DNA from: Ignavibacteria bacterium
GTDB lineage: Bacteria > Bacteroidota > Ignavibacteria > Tepidaquicellales > Tepidaquicellaceae
NCBI GenBank assembly: GCA_019187405.1
Contig: JABAQZ010000022.1
Location: 1-64,000, forward strand
Direction: 5' to 3'
DNA length: 64,000 nt
Shown: in pieces, positions 37,207-46,091 of the stretch
Layout: each line of letters starts with the position of its first letter
How positions within the stretch are numbered: position 1 is the first letter of the stretch
Notes under the pieces: model-generated
The model's input: only the letters and a program-made list of their open reading frames with translations
The model's database searches: none
Told to the model about the DNA's origin: nothing
Program-made: the position numbers and the translations under genes

Positions 37207-38783
37207 TAAACATCAGAATTATTATTTCCGGATTCATCGCTGAAAACAGATTTCTTTTTCATTCTTCTGATTAATTCATCAGCAAAATTTACTTTAAACA
37301 ATGAGGTGATAAAATAATAAATTCCTGCGGCAATTATTAAGTTAATCACAATCAGAATAAGCAGGCTTTCGAAACCTTTTTGAAAATGATTTCCGAACAA
37401 ATAAATTTTCAAAATATACAAAACACCGTAAAGCAGAATCCCGCTTAACATTAAAAACAGGAAAGTGAAATAATGGCTTTTTTCATTTCCGATTATTCTG
37501 CCTGAATAAAAAAATAAAAGCAAACCGTAAACTCCTGTTGTTATAAATGTTGCCATCGATATAGCATAGAAACCAAAGTAACTGCTCAGCAGATAATTTA
37601 TTAATATACCTGAAATGTAAACTGCACTTCCTATTTTCGTCAAAAGAGAATATTCCTTTTTCGCAAGATACAGCGCTGTCGGAATAATGTAAAGAATGAA
37701 CGAAATCAGAGACAAAGCATCCCAAAAAAACGGCTTTAAAGTCATCAAAATGCCCGCTTCATCAAAACTTCCTCTCAGATATACAACTGAAAGTATTTCT
37801 TTTGAAAAAATAATGAAAAAAACAACGACGGGAATTATTCCGAATAAAAGAACATAAGTTGTTTTTAAAAATAAGTTTGCAGCTTCTTTTACCTTTCCCG
37901 ATGAAAATGACGTAGAAAGATCGGATATCAGCACGGTAAAAAAAACCGAAAATATCAATGATATAACTGCACTTGTTATCGAACCTGAATAATGCAAAGC
38001 TGCTACTGCGCCGTCCCCGAAATAGGATGCGAAATAATTTTTGGAAAATAGAAACAGCTGGTTGCAAATTACAAGCAGTAGAATTGCGGCAGAACCTTTG
38101 AGGACTTTTAGGGTTACTTCATCGAACTCAATTTTTTGAAACCGGACATAAGCACCGATTCGGGTAAGTCCGGCAAGCATTACAATTAACAAAAGAAAGT
38201 TGCCGGCAAGATTACCGAAAGATAAATTATAAATAACTGCTCCTTTGTAATACGGAAATAAAATCGAAACCAGCAGCAGGATACCGACAATTGCAGGAGC
38301 AATTACGGGCAGAAAATATTTTTTGTTCGCGTTGTAAACCGAATTGAAATACCCAATGAAAACTTTTAAAAAAAGTATTGGGAAAATGATGTATGAAATA
38401 TCTGCAGCTTTTTCTTTTTTTATTCCTTCAAAACCGGGAAGCAGTAATCCTATAAGAAAATCATTAAACAAAATTATTGCGGAAACTACAACAACCGAAA
38501 TCCAGAACAAAATGTTAATCAGATTGTTAAATGATTTCCACATCTGCTCTCTTTGACCAATAGTACTGAAATGCGCATACTCGCTGTTTACCACACCTTT
38601 AATCGTATCAAGCCCCAAAAGTACTATGAGACTATCAGGGATTGTAATCATTGCAGTATAAATATCCGCATCATTAGAAACTCCGAGCGCTGATGCAATT
38701 ACGAGATTCTTGAAAATATCAAATATCTTAATGATGAAAACTATTACAAAGAGTCTGGAGAATATTCGGAATGTACCCTTCAT
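37206..38783 (-). CDS. MurJ-like (MVF/MOP) lipid-linked oligosaccharide flippase
   Basis: A 525-residue polytopic protein with about 14 hydrophobic helices. The first part (FDIFKNLVIASALGVSNDADIYTAMITIPDSLIVLLG) resembles the MurJ/MVIN start (xSRxLGxxRDxxxAxxFG) but with substitutions, and FPILFLKVFIGYFNSVYNANKKYFLPVIAPAIVGILL matches the MurJ helix 4-5 segment. In this operon (Wzz and Wzy-like neighbours) it probably exports polysaccharide repeat units in place of a Wzx flippase rather than lipid II. Inference from context. Confidence 0.82.
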   Translation of the reverse strand: MKGTFRIFSRLFVIVFIIKIFDIFKNLVIASALGVSNDADIYTAMITIPDSLIVLLGLDTIKGVVNSEYAHFSTIGQREQMWKSFNNLINILFWISVVVVSAIILFNDFLIGLLLPGFEGIKKEKAADISYIIFPILFLKVFIGYFNSVYNANKKYFLPVIAPAIVGILLLVSILFPYYKGAVIYNLSFGNLAGNFLLLIVMLAGLTRIGAYVRFQKIEFDEVTLKVLKGSAAILLLVICNQLFLFSKNYFASYFGDGAVAALHYSGSITSAVISLIFSVFFTVLISDLSTSFSSGKVKEAANLFLKTTYVLLFGIIPVVVFFIIFSKEILSVVYLRGSFDEAGILMTLKPFFWDALSLISFILYIIPTALYLAKKEYSLLTKIGSAVYISGILINYLLSSYFGFYAISMATFITTGVYGLLLFFYSGRIIGNEKSHYFTFLFLMLSGILLYGVLYILKIYLFGNHFQKGFESLLILIVINLIIAAGIYYFITSLFKVNFADELIRRMKKKSVFSDESGNNNSDV

Positions 38784-38810
38784 GAATAGGGATTTTGTTT
38801 GTAAGTAAAT

Positions 38811-39998
38811 TTACTTTTCAAGTCCGGCTTCTTTTCTAATTCTGAATGTCAGAGCTACAAGTATCCAAACTGCCGCAGTAGAACCGCCGAATAAACTGAG
38901 GTATGGTTCGAAATTAAATGCGATCAGCAGCGCGACAAAGCTTAACTGCAGAGCATCCAAATATTTTGAATAATCCGGATTGTTGACATAATTACCGAAG
39001 TTAAAAGAATAATAAACTGCTTTGAAAATCAGGTAATAGTACAATACTGCTCCAATAAGCCCCATCTCGAGTATTGATCTGAGATAAGTATTATGCGGAT
39101 GAGGAACATCAACAATAAAATACTGCATGACATCATCTCTGTATAAATAGTAAGTATCAAAACCAAATCCCAGCAGCGGATTTTTTTCTATTATGAGAAT
39201 TGATGAGAGCCAGGCTTGCACTCTTCCTAAAGATGATTTATCCTGCTCAAAATAAATCACTGAAAGCAGCCTGTCCTCAATGATATTATAAAACAGCAGC
39301 AGCAGCAGTCCGAAAAGTATTGCAACCGGAATGATGATTTTTGGTCTTTTAATGAAAAACACGGCAAGCGATATAATAATGGAAAGCCAGACACCTCTGG
39401 TTTGCGTAAGATAAATTCCCAACAAAATGAAAATTATCGTGATCAAATAAAATAACTTCCGGGTTGAGTTTTTGGTTTTTAGAATGAAAGATAGATTGAA
39501 CATAAACAAAATCATGAGATATGCTGCGAGAATATTGTAGTCATTCCAAAATGACGGAACTCTTAGGTTTGATTGCATGCCATAATTTATGAACAGATAC
39601 ACAGAATAAAAGCTTAACACAATTCCCGACAAGAGCAAAGCATCTACGAACCGCATTAACAGCTTATCATTTAATCTTACATTGTCGAAAATGATAAAAA
39701 TTATAAAGGGAATAAAAATCGTGCATACGTAATACTTTGCCGCAACAGCGGGTTTTGGTGTAATGTAAGCAGAATACAACCCCCAAGTAAGTATAAGCAT
39801 CCAGATAAAATAATTTGGAATTGTAATCCTGTGGTCTCTGAAAGTAAGATTTCTTACAAGCAGAAAACCAAAAACGCTCATAAGACTTAACGCCGATAAA
39901 TACCAGTTTCCCGCAATGAAAGTAAGAGGAGTTAGCAGAAGCAAAATTTCCGGAGTGATCTTTATCCGGTCGGCAGCAATATCTAAATTTCCCGGCAT
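38811..39998 (-). CDS. O-antigen ligase/polymerase (WaaL/Wzy-like)
   Basis: A 395-residue membrane protein with about 11 hydrophobic segments and the characteristic periplasmic loop RVQAWLSSILIIEKNPLLGFGFDTYYLY...DVPHPHNTYLRSILEMGLIGAVLYY (Wzy_C signature PHNxYLxxxxExG). It either polymerises repeat units or ligates glycan to a lipid acceptor. It ends in a short basic tail. It lies 1 nt after the Wzz gene. Confidence 0.88.
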   Translation of the reverse strand: MPGNLDIAADRIKITPEILLLLTPLTFIAGNWYLSALSLMSVFGFLLVRNLTFRDHRITIPNYFIWMLILTWGLYSAYITPKPAVAAKYYVCTIFIPFIIFIIFDNVRLNDKLLMRFVDALLLSGIVLSFYSVYLFINYGMQSNLRVPSFWNDYNILAAYLMILFMFNLSFILKTKNSTRKLFYLITIIFILLGIYLTQTRGVWLSIIISLAVFFIKRPKIIIPVAILFGLLLLLFYNIIEDRLLSVIYFEQDKSSLGRVQAWLSSILIIEKNPLLGFGFDTYYLYRDDVMQYFIVDVPHPHNTYLRSILEMGLIGAVLYYYLIFKAVYYSFNFGNYVNNPDYSKYLDALQLSFVALLIAFNFEPYLSLFGGSTAAVWILVALTFRIRKEAGLEK

Positions 39999-39999
39999 G

Positions 40000-41139
40000 T
40001 CAGGCAGATTTAATGAATGATCTTATGAAAAAGAAAATATACGTAAAAAACGCACTCAGCAGCATGACGGCAAGAATTGAAATAATTCTTTTCGGTTTTG
40101 TTTTTTCATCGGGTACAAACGGCTGGTCTAAAATCAATATAGTAGGTATTTCCTTCTTCTCTTCAATTTTTGCCTGCTCAAACAATGGAAGCAGAACTGA
40201 CTGAATTTTATTCTGAACCTCAACTTCTCTTTTCAGCCGGATAAATTTCAATACTACGTCAGGGGATCCTTTGAGTTGAAGTTTAGATGATCCGTCATCG
40301 GAATTTCTGATTTTTGAAAGGCGGTTTTCAAGCGCATTGATTTTCTCTTCCTGAAGTTTGATTTCGTCCTGATTTGAAGTCAGAATTTTCTGCAGGAGTT
40401 CAAGTTTAATTTTTTCCGATTCGATTTCAGCTTCAAGCTGAATTTCAAGTTCGGATGCAATTCTAACCTGCACGTCAGGTGAAATGCCATAACTATCCTG
40501 AAAAATTTTAAGCGAATCTTCTGCGGATGTGAGTTTATCGATAGACTGTTCATATCTTTGCTGAATAAACTCACGCTGGTTTTTAGCATTAAGAATATTC
40601 ATTTCAATATTTATTTTATCAAGCTGATGAATCAGGAATTCACTGATTTCTTTTGCTTTAGCGGGATTTTTGTCATAAACACCAACATCCATTGTGCCGG
40701 AAATCCTGTCTTTTAAAATGTAAAGTATATTTTCTCTGAAGTCTTTTATAGCCTGCTGCATATGCTTGTATTTTTTCTCTTCCATGAAATTATACTTTAT
40801 GATAGTTTCTTCAAGGCAGCGTCTGCTTTTGAGAATGTTCTCATAAAAAGCAAGTTCCTTGGCATAGGATGTTCCGGATAGTACTTCTCCGAAATCTCCG
40901 ATTTCAGTTCCGGGGATACCTCCAAGTGAAAGTCCCACAACTTTTCCTGAAGTTTTTATGGTTCCGTATGACAGAAAAATCGGATCCATGATAAAGAAAA
41001 CTACAATTGCAGTCAGTACGCCGAATATCAGCGCTGTGATATAGATTTTTTTGCGGTATTGTGTGAATACGCTTAAAAAATCGGATAAAGTAAATTCCCT
41101 GGCCGGGCTTTTATTTGAATCTTCAGAATTTCCGGTCAT
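40000..41139 (-). CDS. Wzz-type polysaccharide chain-length regulator
   Basis: A 379-residue polysaccharide co-polymerase. Two membrane segments (about residues 33-54, KKIYITALIFGVLTAIVVFFI, and near the C-terminus, ISILAVMLLSAFFTYIFFFI) bracket a long periplasmic coiled-coil region (EREFIQQRYEQSIDKLTSAEDSLKIFQDSYG style; SEKIKLELLQKILTSNQDEI). The Pro-rich ILDQPFVPDEKTKPKR precedes TM2, as in the family. No cytosolic BY-kinase domain. First gene of a four-gene minus-strand operon; the promoter should be in the gap 41140-41504. Confidence 0.9.
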   Translation of the reverse strand: MTGNSEDSNKSPAREFTLSDFLSVFTQYRKKIYITALIFGVLTAIVVFFIMDPIFLSYGTIKTSGKVVGLSLGGIPGTEIGDFGEVLSGTSYAKELAFYENILKSRRCLEETIIKYNFMEEKKYKHMQQAIKDFRENILYILKDRISGTMDVGVYDKNPAKAKEISEFLIHQLDKINIEMNILNAKNQREFIQQRYEQSIDKLTSAEDSLKIFQDSYGISPDVQVRIASELEIQLEAEIESEKIKLELLQKILTSNQDEIKLQEEKINALENRLSKIRNSDDGSSKLQLKGSPDVVLKFIRLKREVEVQNKIQSVLLPLFEQAKIEEKKEIPTILILDQPFVPDEKTKPKRIISILAVMLLSAFFTYIFFFIRSFIKSA

Positions 41140-41504
41140 AAAAAATAAAATACGGATTTATTCATATTGCGGGATAATTTGTAAAATTTATCCAATAAAT
41201 ATAATGCAATTTTAAAAAAAATAACTTACAGTAGTTGAGAACATCGATGCAGGGTAATTGTGATTTTACATTTCGTAAGATGACTTCAAAAAATAAATTA
41301 AGAGCATTTAATGAATAAAAAAATTTAAACAATGAAAAAGTATGTTTAACATTAAAAAATCCGTATAAATTTATTCTAAAATTTACTATTTTTGATCACC
41401 CATCATAAAGAATGAATTTTTAAGGAAAATCAGATTACAGCATTTAATTTAGATGGCATTATTATTTTATTTAATCAAAAAATTTTAAGGAGTTAATATA
41501 TTTA
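41140..41504. other. 365-nt divergent intergenic region
   Basis: Between the divergent polysaccharide operon and the ATP-grasp operon, so it must hold promoters for both. A-T rich; no strong hairpin. An AAGGAG box (41489-41494) precedes the ATP-grasp gene. A TATTTTTG at 41387-41394 would fit the Bacteroidota -7 consensus TAnnTTTG, but no matching -33 box was found. Confidence 0.5.
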
Positions 41505-42536
41505 ATGAAAAAAATCGGAATATTATTCGGAATGGAAAATACTTTTCCGGAGGCTTTAGTTAACAGGATAAGAGAAAAGAATGTATCCGGAATAGAAGCC
41601 GAATTCGTTTCAATTGATAAAGTTAAAATGGCAGAATGTATAGGATATGATGTAATATTTGACAGAATTTCACAGGATGTACCTTTTTACAGAGGATTTT
41701 TAAAAAATCAAGCGATTACAGGCACGGCAGTTATTAATAATCCGTTTTGGTGGGAAGCTGATGATAAATTTTTTAACAATGCACTTGCAGAAAAACTCGG
41801 AGTACCTGTTCCAAAAACAGTTTTGCTTCCGTCAAATAAAAATCCGCAGGACACAAGTGAAAACTCGTTCAGAAATCTCAAATTTCCGCTTGACTGGGAA
41901 GGGATATTTGAATACATAAAATTTCCGGCATACTTTAAGCCATTCTCCGGAGGCGGTTGGAAAAGTGTATATAAAGTTACAGACCCGCAGGATTTTTTTG
42001 AAAAATATAATGAAACCGACAGACTCGTAATGATGCTTCAGGAAGAGATAACATTTGATCTTTACTTTAGATGTTATTGTCTTGACAGAAGGGATGTGCT
42101 GATCATGCCTTATGAACCGAGAAATCCTCATCACCTAAGATATGTATCGAGCGCGCCGCCTGCGAGTCAGAAACTTCTCGATCAGATAAAAGAGTATGTT
42201 CTCGTACTCAACAATGCGCTCGGATATGACTTTAATACTGTTGAATTTGCCGTAAGAGACGGGATACCTTATGCAATAGATTTCTGCAATCCGGCTCCGG
42301 ATGCCGACGTTCATTCAGTAGGTCAGGAAAATTTTGACTGGGTTGTGGAGGCAGCGGCAAATATGGCAATAAGAAAAGCACAGCAGCACACTCCGGGAAT
42401 AAATAATCTGACCTGGGGAACATTTGTCAGGTCTTCTGCAAACAATGAGTTGTTAACAAACGGATTTGGAGAAAAAAAAAAGACTAAATCAGTAAAAGCG
42501 GAATCAAAGAAGAAATTAAAAGTTAAAGCAGAATAG
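41505..42536 (+). CDS. ATP-grasp family ligase
   Basis: A 343-residue ATP-grasp protein. An N-terminal Rossmann-like domain (KKIGILFGMENTFPEALVNRI) is followed by the ATP-grasp lid and core: NNPFWWEADDKFFNNALAEKLGVPVPKTVLLPS, FPAYFKPFSGGGWKSVYKV (Lys and Gly-rich loop), LMLQEEI-type hinge, and the magnesium site FNTVEFAVRDGIPYAIDFCNPAPD. The last 25 residues are a Lys-rich tail. It should activate a carboxylate as acyl phosphate and join it to an amine or thiol. First of four genes with GCS2-type ligase, M29-like peptidase and a second ATP-grasp-like protein, spaced 17, -4 and 84 nt. Substrates unknown. Stop TAG. Confidence 0.85.
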   Translation: MKKIGILFGMENTFPEALVNRIREKNVSGIEAEFVSIDKVKMAECIGYDVIFDRISQDVPFYRGFLKNQAITGTAVINNPFWWEADDKFFNNALAEKLGVPVPKTVLLPSNKNPQDTSENSFRNLKFPLDWEGIFEYIKFPAYFKPFSGGGWKSVYKVTDPQDFFEKYNETDRLVMMLQEEITFDLYFRCYCLDRRDVLIMPYEPRNPHHLRYVSSAPPASQKLLDQIKEYVLVLNNALGYDFNTVEFAVRDGIPYAIDFCNPAPDADVHSVGQENFDWVVEAAANMAIRKAQQHTPGINNLTWGTFVRSSANNELLTNGFGEKKKTKSVKAESKKKLKVKAE

Positions 42537-42553
42537 AGATTTAAAATTTTAAA

Positions 42554-43732
42554 ATGTCATCAGAAGAAAAATATACATTAGGAATAGAAGAAGAATTTCA
42601 GATTATTGACCCGGTTACCAGGGAGCTACAGTCTCACATTCACTCCATATTCGAGGAAGGCAAAATGCTGCTGAAGGAAAATTTCAAACCTGAAATGCAT
42701 GCATCAGTAATTGAAACAGGAACTAACATTTGCAAAAACATAAAGGAAGCCAGAAGAGAAGTTACGAAGCTAAGAAATTCGCTTGCGATTTTGTCCGATC
42801 AGTTCGGTCTCCGCATAGCAGCATCTGGTACTCATCCTTTCTCGCACTGGCGCGATCAGGCAATAACAGATCATCCCAGATACAAGGAAATAATTAACGA
42901 AATGCAGGATGCAGCAAGGGCTAATCTCATTTTTGGAATGCATGTTCACGTTGGAATTGCAAACAGAGAAATTGGAATTCAAATCATGAATGCCGCAAGA
43001 TATTTCCTGCCGCATATTTTTGCATTATCGACAAACTCTCCTTTTTGGCTGGGAAGAGATACAGGATTCAAATCATACAGGGTAAAAGTTTTTGATAAAT
43101 TTCCCAGAACCGGAATACCTGATTATTTCAGAAGCATTAATGAATATGACAGCTTTATCGAGCTATTGATAAAAACAAACTGCATAGATAATGCAAAGAA
43201 AGTATGGTGGGATATCAGAACGCATCCTTTTTTCAATACTCTGGAATTCCGGATTTGTGATGTACAGATGACCATCGATGAGACGATTGCGCTTGCCGCT
43301 CTGATTCAGGCGGTTGTGGTAAAGCTTCACAGGCTCATTCAGCAGAATCTTGGATTCAGAATTTACGGAAGAGCATTGATGATGGAAAACAAATGGCGAG
43401 CTGCCCGATACGGCATTCACGGAAAACTTATAGATTTCGGAAAACAGATTGAAGTTCCGTTTTCTGCGCTTGTAGTAGAATTACTTGATTTTATTGATGA
43501 TGTAGTGGACGAACTGGAAAGCCGTGAAGAGATAAATTATATTTTTAAAATGCTGCAGCATGGAACAGGCGCAGACAGACAGCTGAAGGTTTGGAATGAT
43601 TCCGGACAGGATTTTAACAAGCTTTTGGATTACATCATAGATGAAACAAATAAAGGACTTGAATACAAACCCACCAATATTAAACAAGACAACAATAAAA
43701 TCTCAAACACATTAAAAACTGTTACAAAATGA
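42554..43732 (+). CDS. GCS2/YbdK-type glutamate-cysteine ligase-like carboxylate-amine ligase
   Basis: A 392-residue protein of the glutamate-cysteine ligase family 2. The N-terminus YTLGIEEEFQIIDPVTREL holds the metal-binding EEE; later come HASVIETGTNICKNI, IAASGTHPFSHW, FGMHVHVGI and NTLEFRICDVQMT, all family marks. It could form a gamma-glutamyl or other amide bond with ATP. Neighbouring ATP-grasp genes suggest stepwise assembly of a small peptide-like molecule. It overlaps the next gene by the ATGA of stop and start, so the two are translationally coupled. Confidence 0.9.
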   Translation: MSSEEKYTLGIEEEFQIIDPVTRELQSHIHSIFEEGKMLLKENFKPEMHASVIETGTNICKNIKEARREVTKLRNSLAILSDQFGLRIAASGTHPFSHWRDQAITDHPRYKEIINEMQDAARANLIFGMHVHVGIANREIGIQIMNAARYFLPHIFALSTNSPFWLGRDTGFKSYRVKVFDKFPRTGIPDYFRSINEYDSFIELLIKTNCIDNAKKVWWDIRTHPFFNTLEFRICDVQMTIDETIALAALIQAVVVKLHRLIQQNLGFRIYGRALMMENKWRAARYGIHGKLIDFGKQIEVPFSALVVELLDFIDDVVDELESREEINYIFKMLQHGTGADRQLKVWNDSGQDFNKLLDYIIDETNKGLEYKPTNIKQDNNKISNTLKTVTK

Positions 43733-44751
43733 AAAATTCGTTTATTGCTGATGTTGATTTTGACGAAGAACTGTCAGAAGGCGCATATAATGCTATAAAT
43801 ACATGCCTTCAGCTTAAACCGCATGAAAGAATCACTATCATAACCGACAATGATTCGATTGAAATTGCATCTTCTCTAATTAATGAAGTAAATAAGATCG
43901 GTTCAGAGCATAGTCTTTTGGTAATTGAAGATTACACAAGCAGACCAATGACGGAAATGCCTAAGCAGATTCTCGACGATCTTTCGAAATCGCAGGTCAG
44001 CATTTTTTGCGCGCTTGCAGGAATGGGTGAACTTGGAGCACGTATTCAGATGACAGCCATTGTTAATGCACATAAAATCAGGCACGGACACATGGTAAAC
44101 ATCAACAAGCAGATAATGAAGGAAGGCATGAGAGCAAATTTTCTTGAAGTAGATGATTTGAGCCAGCGTTTGATTGACAAAGCCAGAAAAGCCCGGTACA
44201 TCAGAGCAAAGTCAAAAGGCGGAACGGACATAGTAGCGGAGTTTTCACCTAAGCTGAAGTGGCTGAAAACAAGCGGTATAATTTCAGTCGATAAGTGGGG
44301 AAATCTTCCCGGAGGAGAAATATTCACTTCACCTCTGAATGTTGAAGGTATGTTTGTCTGTGACGGTGTGGTGGGAGATTACCTCTGCCATAAATACGGG
44401 GATCTTAAAGAAACTCCGTTGTATATCAACATAGTGGATTCAAGAATTAAGGAAATGAATTGTCACAATACATATCTTCTCGAAGAGATGACTGAATATA
44501 CACAAACTGATGAAAACAGCAACAGGGTTGGTGAATTTGCAATCGGTACTAACATTGCTTTAAAAAATGTCATCGGACATATTCTGCAGGATGAAAAGCT
44601 GCCGAGTATTCACATGGCATTCGGACATCCTTATTCGGAGCATACAGGTGCGAACTGGGTTTCGACTACTCATATTGACTGCGTCGGCATAGATTTCGAC
44701 ATCTGGCTTGAAGACGAAAAAGTAATGGAAAACGGAAAATTTCTGATTTGA
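43729..44751 (+). CDS. M29-type aminopeptidase-like metalloprotein
   Basis: A 340-residue protein similar to the thermophilic (AmpS/AmpT, clan MQ) aminopeptidase fold. Marks: NLPGGEIFTSP (first Glu ligand), VGEFAIGTNIAL (second Glu), IHMAFGHPY (His) and THIDC (His-x-Asp). Relatives of this fold also act as ring-cleaving dioxygenases (2,5-dihydroxypyridine type), so peptidase activity is not certain. No signal peptide. Between a GCS2 ligase and an ATP-grasp-like gene it might trim or transfer an aminoacyl group of the product. Confidence 0.82.
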   Translation: MKNSFIADVDFDEELSEGAYNAINTCLQLKPHERITIITDNDSIEIASSLINEVNKIGSEHSLLVIEDYTSRPMTEMPKQILDDLSKSQVSIFCALAGMGELGARIQMTAIVNAHKIRHGHMVNINKQIMKEGMRANFLEVDDLSQRLIDKARKARYIRAKSKGGTDIVAEFSPKLKWLKTSGIISVDKWGNLPGGEIFTSPLNVEGMFVCDGVVGDYLCHKYGDLKETPLYINIVDSRIKEMNCHNTYLLEEMTEYTQTDENSNRVGEFAIGTNIALKNVIGHILQDEKLPSIHMAFGHPYSEHTGANWVSTTHIDCVGIDFDIWLEDEKVMENGKFLI

Positions 44752-44835
44752 TTTTTTTCTGTTTCGTAAGAGTATAATTGAAAATTTTTCTGACTTCAGC
44801 CCATTTTCTAAAATATGTTTTTGCTTTACCTTTAA

Positions 44836-46026
44836 ATGATTAAAAGCCTCAGAGATAAGTACAATTCTGAATTTTCGGAAAGCGTTTATAATAACTTCGT
44901 AAAAGATCTCGATGCAGAATTTAATTTTAAAATTGAGTTCAGGATTGCAGAAACTCCGATTTTCCTGCCTGATGATTTATTAAAAGAAATTTTAAAAGCA
45001 TCGGATGAACTCGTTGCCGTTATTCAGTCAGAAGATTTTTTGGATTACTCCAAAAGAGCTCTTCCCGGTAATCTTGCCGTTCCCAATGAAGATGTGCATA
45101 CTTCTCTGCTTGCAATTGATTTTGCAATATGCAGAGACGACAAAGGAAATTACATTCCTCAGCTGATTGAGCTCCAGGGATTTGCTTCTTTATATTGTTA
45201 TCAGCAGCTTTTAAGCCGGAAACTGAATGAGCATTTCGACATTGACAGCCGTCTTACAAATTTTTTTAATGGGTATGATTATGATCCTTATATTAAAAAA
45301 ATAAAGGAAATAATTGTCGGGGATAGCGATCCAGAAAATGTCATACTTCTCGAAATAGAACCCGAAAAGCAAAAAACATACATTGATTTTTTATGTACCG
45401 AAAAATATCTCGGCATAAAATCAGTCTGCATTTCCGACATAAAAAAAGAAGGAAAAAAACTCTTCTATGAAATTAACGGGAAAAAAATACCTGTTGACAG
45501 AATTTATAACAGGGTTATACATGACGAGCTTGTTAAAAGATCGGATATAAAATATGATTTCAGATTTACAGATGAGCTGGATGTAAAGTGGATTGCGCAT
45601 CCAAACTGGTTTTTCAAGATAAGCAAATTTTCTCTGCCATTCTTGAAAAGCAAATATGTTCCCGAAACAAGATTTTTGAACGATGTGGAAACATTGCCGG
45701 AGGATCTTGAAAACTATGTGTTAAAGCCGTTGTATTCATTTGCCGGAGCCGGAGTTATTTTTGATTTGAAAAAATCCGATATTGACTCTATTAAGGACAA
45801 ATCAAATTACATCCTTCAGAGGAAAATAAAATACGAACCAGTCATAAGTACACCCGACATTCCAGCAAAAGCAGAATTACGATTGTTGTATGTATGGGAT
45901 GACAAGCCGCTGCTAATTAATAATCTTGTCAGATTAAGCAAAGGAAAAATGATGGGAGTTGATTTTAACAAGGATAAAACCTGGGTTGGCTCGAGCATTG
46001 CTTTTTTTAATAAAGATATTGCATAG
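44836..46026 (+). CDS. ATP-grasp-like protein, second of the cluster
   Basis: A 396-residue protein with only weak family resemblance. PKLIELQGFASLYCYQQLL-type and VDRIYNRVIHDELVKRS segments, then HPNWFFKISKFSLPFLKSKYVPETRFLNDV followed by LENYVLKPLYSFAGAGVIFDL look like an ATP-grasp lid (Lys plus Gly-rich loop) and AELRLLYVWDDKPLL like the metal site region. The order resembles glutathionylspermidine-synthase-like or other permuted ATP-grasp enzymes. Probably a second amide-forming ligase. It is 84 nt after the M29-like gene and closed by a strong terminator, so it ends the operon. Confidence 0.6.
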   Translation: MIKSLRDKYNSEFSESVYNNFVKDLDAEFNFKIEFRIAETPIFLPDDLLKEILKASDELVAVIQSEDFLDYSKRALPGNLAVPNEDVHTSLLAIDFAICRDDKGNYIPQLIELQGFASLYCYQQLLSRKLNEHFDIDSRLTNFFNGYDYDPYIKKIKEIIVGDSDPENVILLEIEPEKQKTYIDFLCTEKYLGIKSVCISDIKKEGKKLFYEINGKKIPVDRIYNRVIHDELVKRSDIKYDFRFTDELDVKWIAHPNWFFKISKFSLPFLKSKYVPETRFLNDVETLPEDLENYVLKPLYSFAGAGVIFDLKKSDIDSIKDKSNYILQRKIKYEPVISTPDIPAKAELRLLYVWDDKPLLINNLVRLSKGKMMGVDFNKDKTWVGSSIAFFNKDIA

Positions 46027-46043
46027 AAGATTTATTTAATAAA

Positions 46044-46075
46044 ATAAAAAGGGGACATGCATCCCCTTTTTTTTA
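46044..46075. terminator. bidirectional terminator between the ligase operon and the C25 peptidase gene
   Basis: AAAAAGGGGA (46046-46055), loop CATGCA, TCCCCTTTTT (46062-46071) with further T. Strong in both directions. Confidence 0.92.
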
Positions 46076-46091
46076 TTCTTTAAAATTCCTT

